Positions 33,939 through 35,253 of a DNA stretch of 35,253 bases are shown here, piece by piece (positions within the stretch are counted from its first letter, which is position 1; every line of letters starts with the position of its first letter). Below the pieces are notes generated by a model. It saw only the letters and a program-made list of their open reading frames with translations. It did no database searches and had not been told where the DNA came from. Source of the stretch: Rickettsiales bacterium. GTDB taxonomy: Bacteria > Pseudomonadota > Alphaproteobacteria > Rickettsiales > Anaplasmataceae. The stretch spans positions 1-35,253 of the forward strand of contig JAISAR010000002.1 of NCBI GenBank assembly GCA_031266615.1, read 5' to 3'. The position numbers and the translations under genes were made by a program.

Positions 33939-34739
33939 ATGAACACAATTACAAAGAAAATGTTGTTGAATATTGCTACTTGTACTGTAGCTGGTGTCAT
34001 ATTGCGTGGTGACGCAGAAGCAACTGATTCTGGATTTTACATTGGAGCTAATACTGGATTCGGTTGGAACAAATACTTTGCGTACTCGTTCGAAAACTTA
34101 ACTTCACCAGAAAACCTTAAGACTTTTAAAGAATACTTTGCTTCAAAAGAAGAGCAGGGTATTGCGTCAGAACAAGATATTGAGTTTAAAAAAAATATAG
34201 AAGATATTGAATCAAAAGTGAAAGTTCCAATACCAAAATTTGTAGGAATAAAATACGTCTGTAAAAATTCAGGTATCTTAGCTGAAGGTGTTTTGGGATA
34301 TGAACATAAGTTCGATTCTGGAATTATTGGTATTAATTTTATATTCGGAAATTTATTTGGTCGGAGCAAATCTAAAGCTGAAATCAGAGATGCTACAATG
34401 TCAGTAAATATTGACAATAATGATGCAGAAGTTAACATTAAACCCCAATTTCATGTTGGGGCAATGCCTAGGATTGGATTCAGAGTTACATCTGAGGCCA
34501 CTATATATCTAACAGGTGGTATACAATATATCAAACACTGTGCAACCTCTATTGATCATGAAAGCATACAAAAAGAAAGGAGAGGGAAAATTAATCCAGT
34601 TATTGGATGTGGGCTGAAACTTGATTGCTCTAAGCATTCTTTTACTAACCTAGAGTATAACTATTTATTCAAATCAAAATTAGATGATTTCAAATACAGA
34701 GGGCACGTTATTAAAGTAGGAGTAGGCTACGTATTCTAG
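33939..34739 (+). CDS. Outer-membrane beta-barrel surface protein (Rickettsiales surface-antigen-like)
   Basis: Signal peptide ending GDAEA|TDSG; GFYIGANTGFGWNKY N-terminal strand; alternating beta pattern; C-terminal HVIKVGVGYVF ends in Phe as expected for BAM substrates. Confidence 0.75.
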   Translation: MNTITKKMLLNIATCTVAGVILRGDAEATDSGFYIGANTGFGWNKYFAYSFENLTSPENLKTFKEYFASKEEQGIASEQDIEFKKNIEDIESKVKVPIPKFVGIKYVCKNSGILAEGVLGYEHKFDSGIIGINFIFGNLFGRSKSKAEIRDATMSVNIDNNDAEVNIKPQFHVGAMPRIGFRVTSEATIYLTGGIQYIKHCATSIDHESIQKERRGKINPVIGCGLKLDCSKHSFTNLEYNYLFKSKLDDFKYRGHVIKVGVGYVF

Positions 34740-34750
34740 CTTTAATTGAG

Positions 34751-35110
34751 TTAAATACCGTAAGAAGGAGTGGTATGGGGCTCATTTTTCCTCTTTTGTC
34801 TGTTTAACTCTATTAATATGTCAATATTTACGTCGGCTCTACTGATCATTCTATCTTTGTACCGGTCCAGAACATCAAGTGCTTCTTTGCATTCACGCTC
34901 TGACAGGTTTGACACGTCTGCGTTCTTCAGTATCTCTGAGTTTGATCCCTGAAATATCCCTGACAGATAGGATGTCAGATTTAGATCTGACATGTAGTGC
35001 AACGTTGGTTCCTGCAGTAGCACGTCTGCGTGCTCTACTAAGTACCTCATCATAGATACGTTAGGACCCAGCATTTTTATAAGCTCTTGTATTAGGTACT
35101 CTCTATTCAA
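34751..35110 (-). CDS. Unknown protein, possibly 5'-truncated
   Basis: 119-aa ORF with a TTG start and no visible SD; first in-frame ATG at residue 13; frame stays open upstream into the right terminal repeat. Confidence 0.4.
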   Translation of the reverse strand: MNREYLIQELIKMLGPNVSMMRYLVEHADVLLQEPTLHYMSDLNLTSYLSGIFQGSNSEILKNADVSNLSERECKEALDVLDRYKDRMISRADVNIDILIELNRQKRKNEPHTTPSYGI

Positions 35111-35134
35111 TGGTGCACTAGCATTTAGCTTAGA

Positions 35135-35253
35135 GCAGAGGTATTTCCGAAGAAACTACGCTAATAAAGCAAGTGATAGGCTTGTAGGAGGAATACGGTA
35201 TTCACCTAATCTTAAAGGAGAAAACAGATTAGCGAATGATGTAGCAATCTTCT
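35135..35253. repeat. Terminal inverted repeat, right copy (119 bp, perfect)
   Basis: Exact reverse complement of 1-119, aligned base by base. Confidence 0.98.

Noticed and set aside
34037-34438. Minus-strand 133-aa ORF
   Set aside because: Antisense of the outer-membrane protein gene, which has promoter, SD and signal peptide.
1-35253. Protein-primed linear replicon (phi29/PRD1 type) suggested by the inverted termini
   Set aside because: No family-B protein-primed polymerase or terminal protein among the ORFs; TerL and portal imply concatemer packaging; the repeat is coding.
1-35253. tRNA genes or integrase/att sites
   Set aside because: No cloverleaf or recombinase motif recognised by eye; a tRNAscan-SE or HMM run would be needed to exclude them formally.

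Overview
AT-rich 35,253-bp phage window with a podovirus-type (T7/BPP-1-like) virion and lysis block. Almost everything from about 0.1 to 30.8 kb is one co-directional minus-strand block. In transcription order it is: TerL - giant Pro-rich protein - Gly-rich protein - gp14/gp15/gp16-like internal virion (ejection) proteins - tail fibre with beta-propeller - [hairpin terminator, long leader] - major capsid - probable cement protein - tail tube A - giant tail nozzle (tube B) - two giant coiled-coil proteins - membrane-like protein - head-tail connector/portal - Bbp19-like protein - scaffold - GNAT/gp13-like protein - GH108 endolysin - holin. The right arm (30.8-35.1 kb) holds small unknown genes, a RecT annealase, a divergent control region with a tandem ~125-bp structured repeat, and a signal-peptide beta-barrel outer-membrane protein that looks Rickettsiales-like. 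The first and last 119 bp are perfect inverted copies of each other. The repeat is coding: at the left end it is the start of an ORF (MQRYFRRNYANKASDRLVGGIRYSPNLKGENRLANDVAIF...) that runs off the contig. The right copy has the same frame but no start codon. No DNA polymerase, primase, helicase, RNA polymerase, integrase or repressor is recognisable, so this may be one arm of a larger genome bounded by an inverted repeat. All homology calls come from motif recognition by eye; no database search was run.
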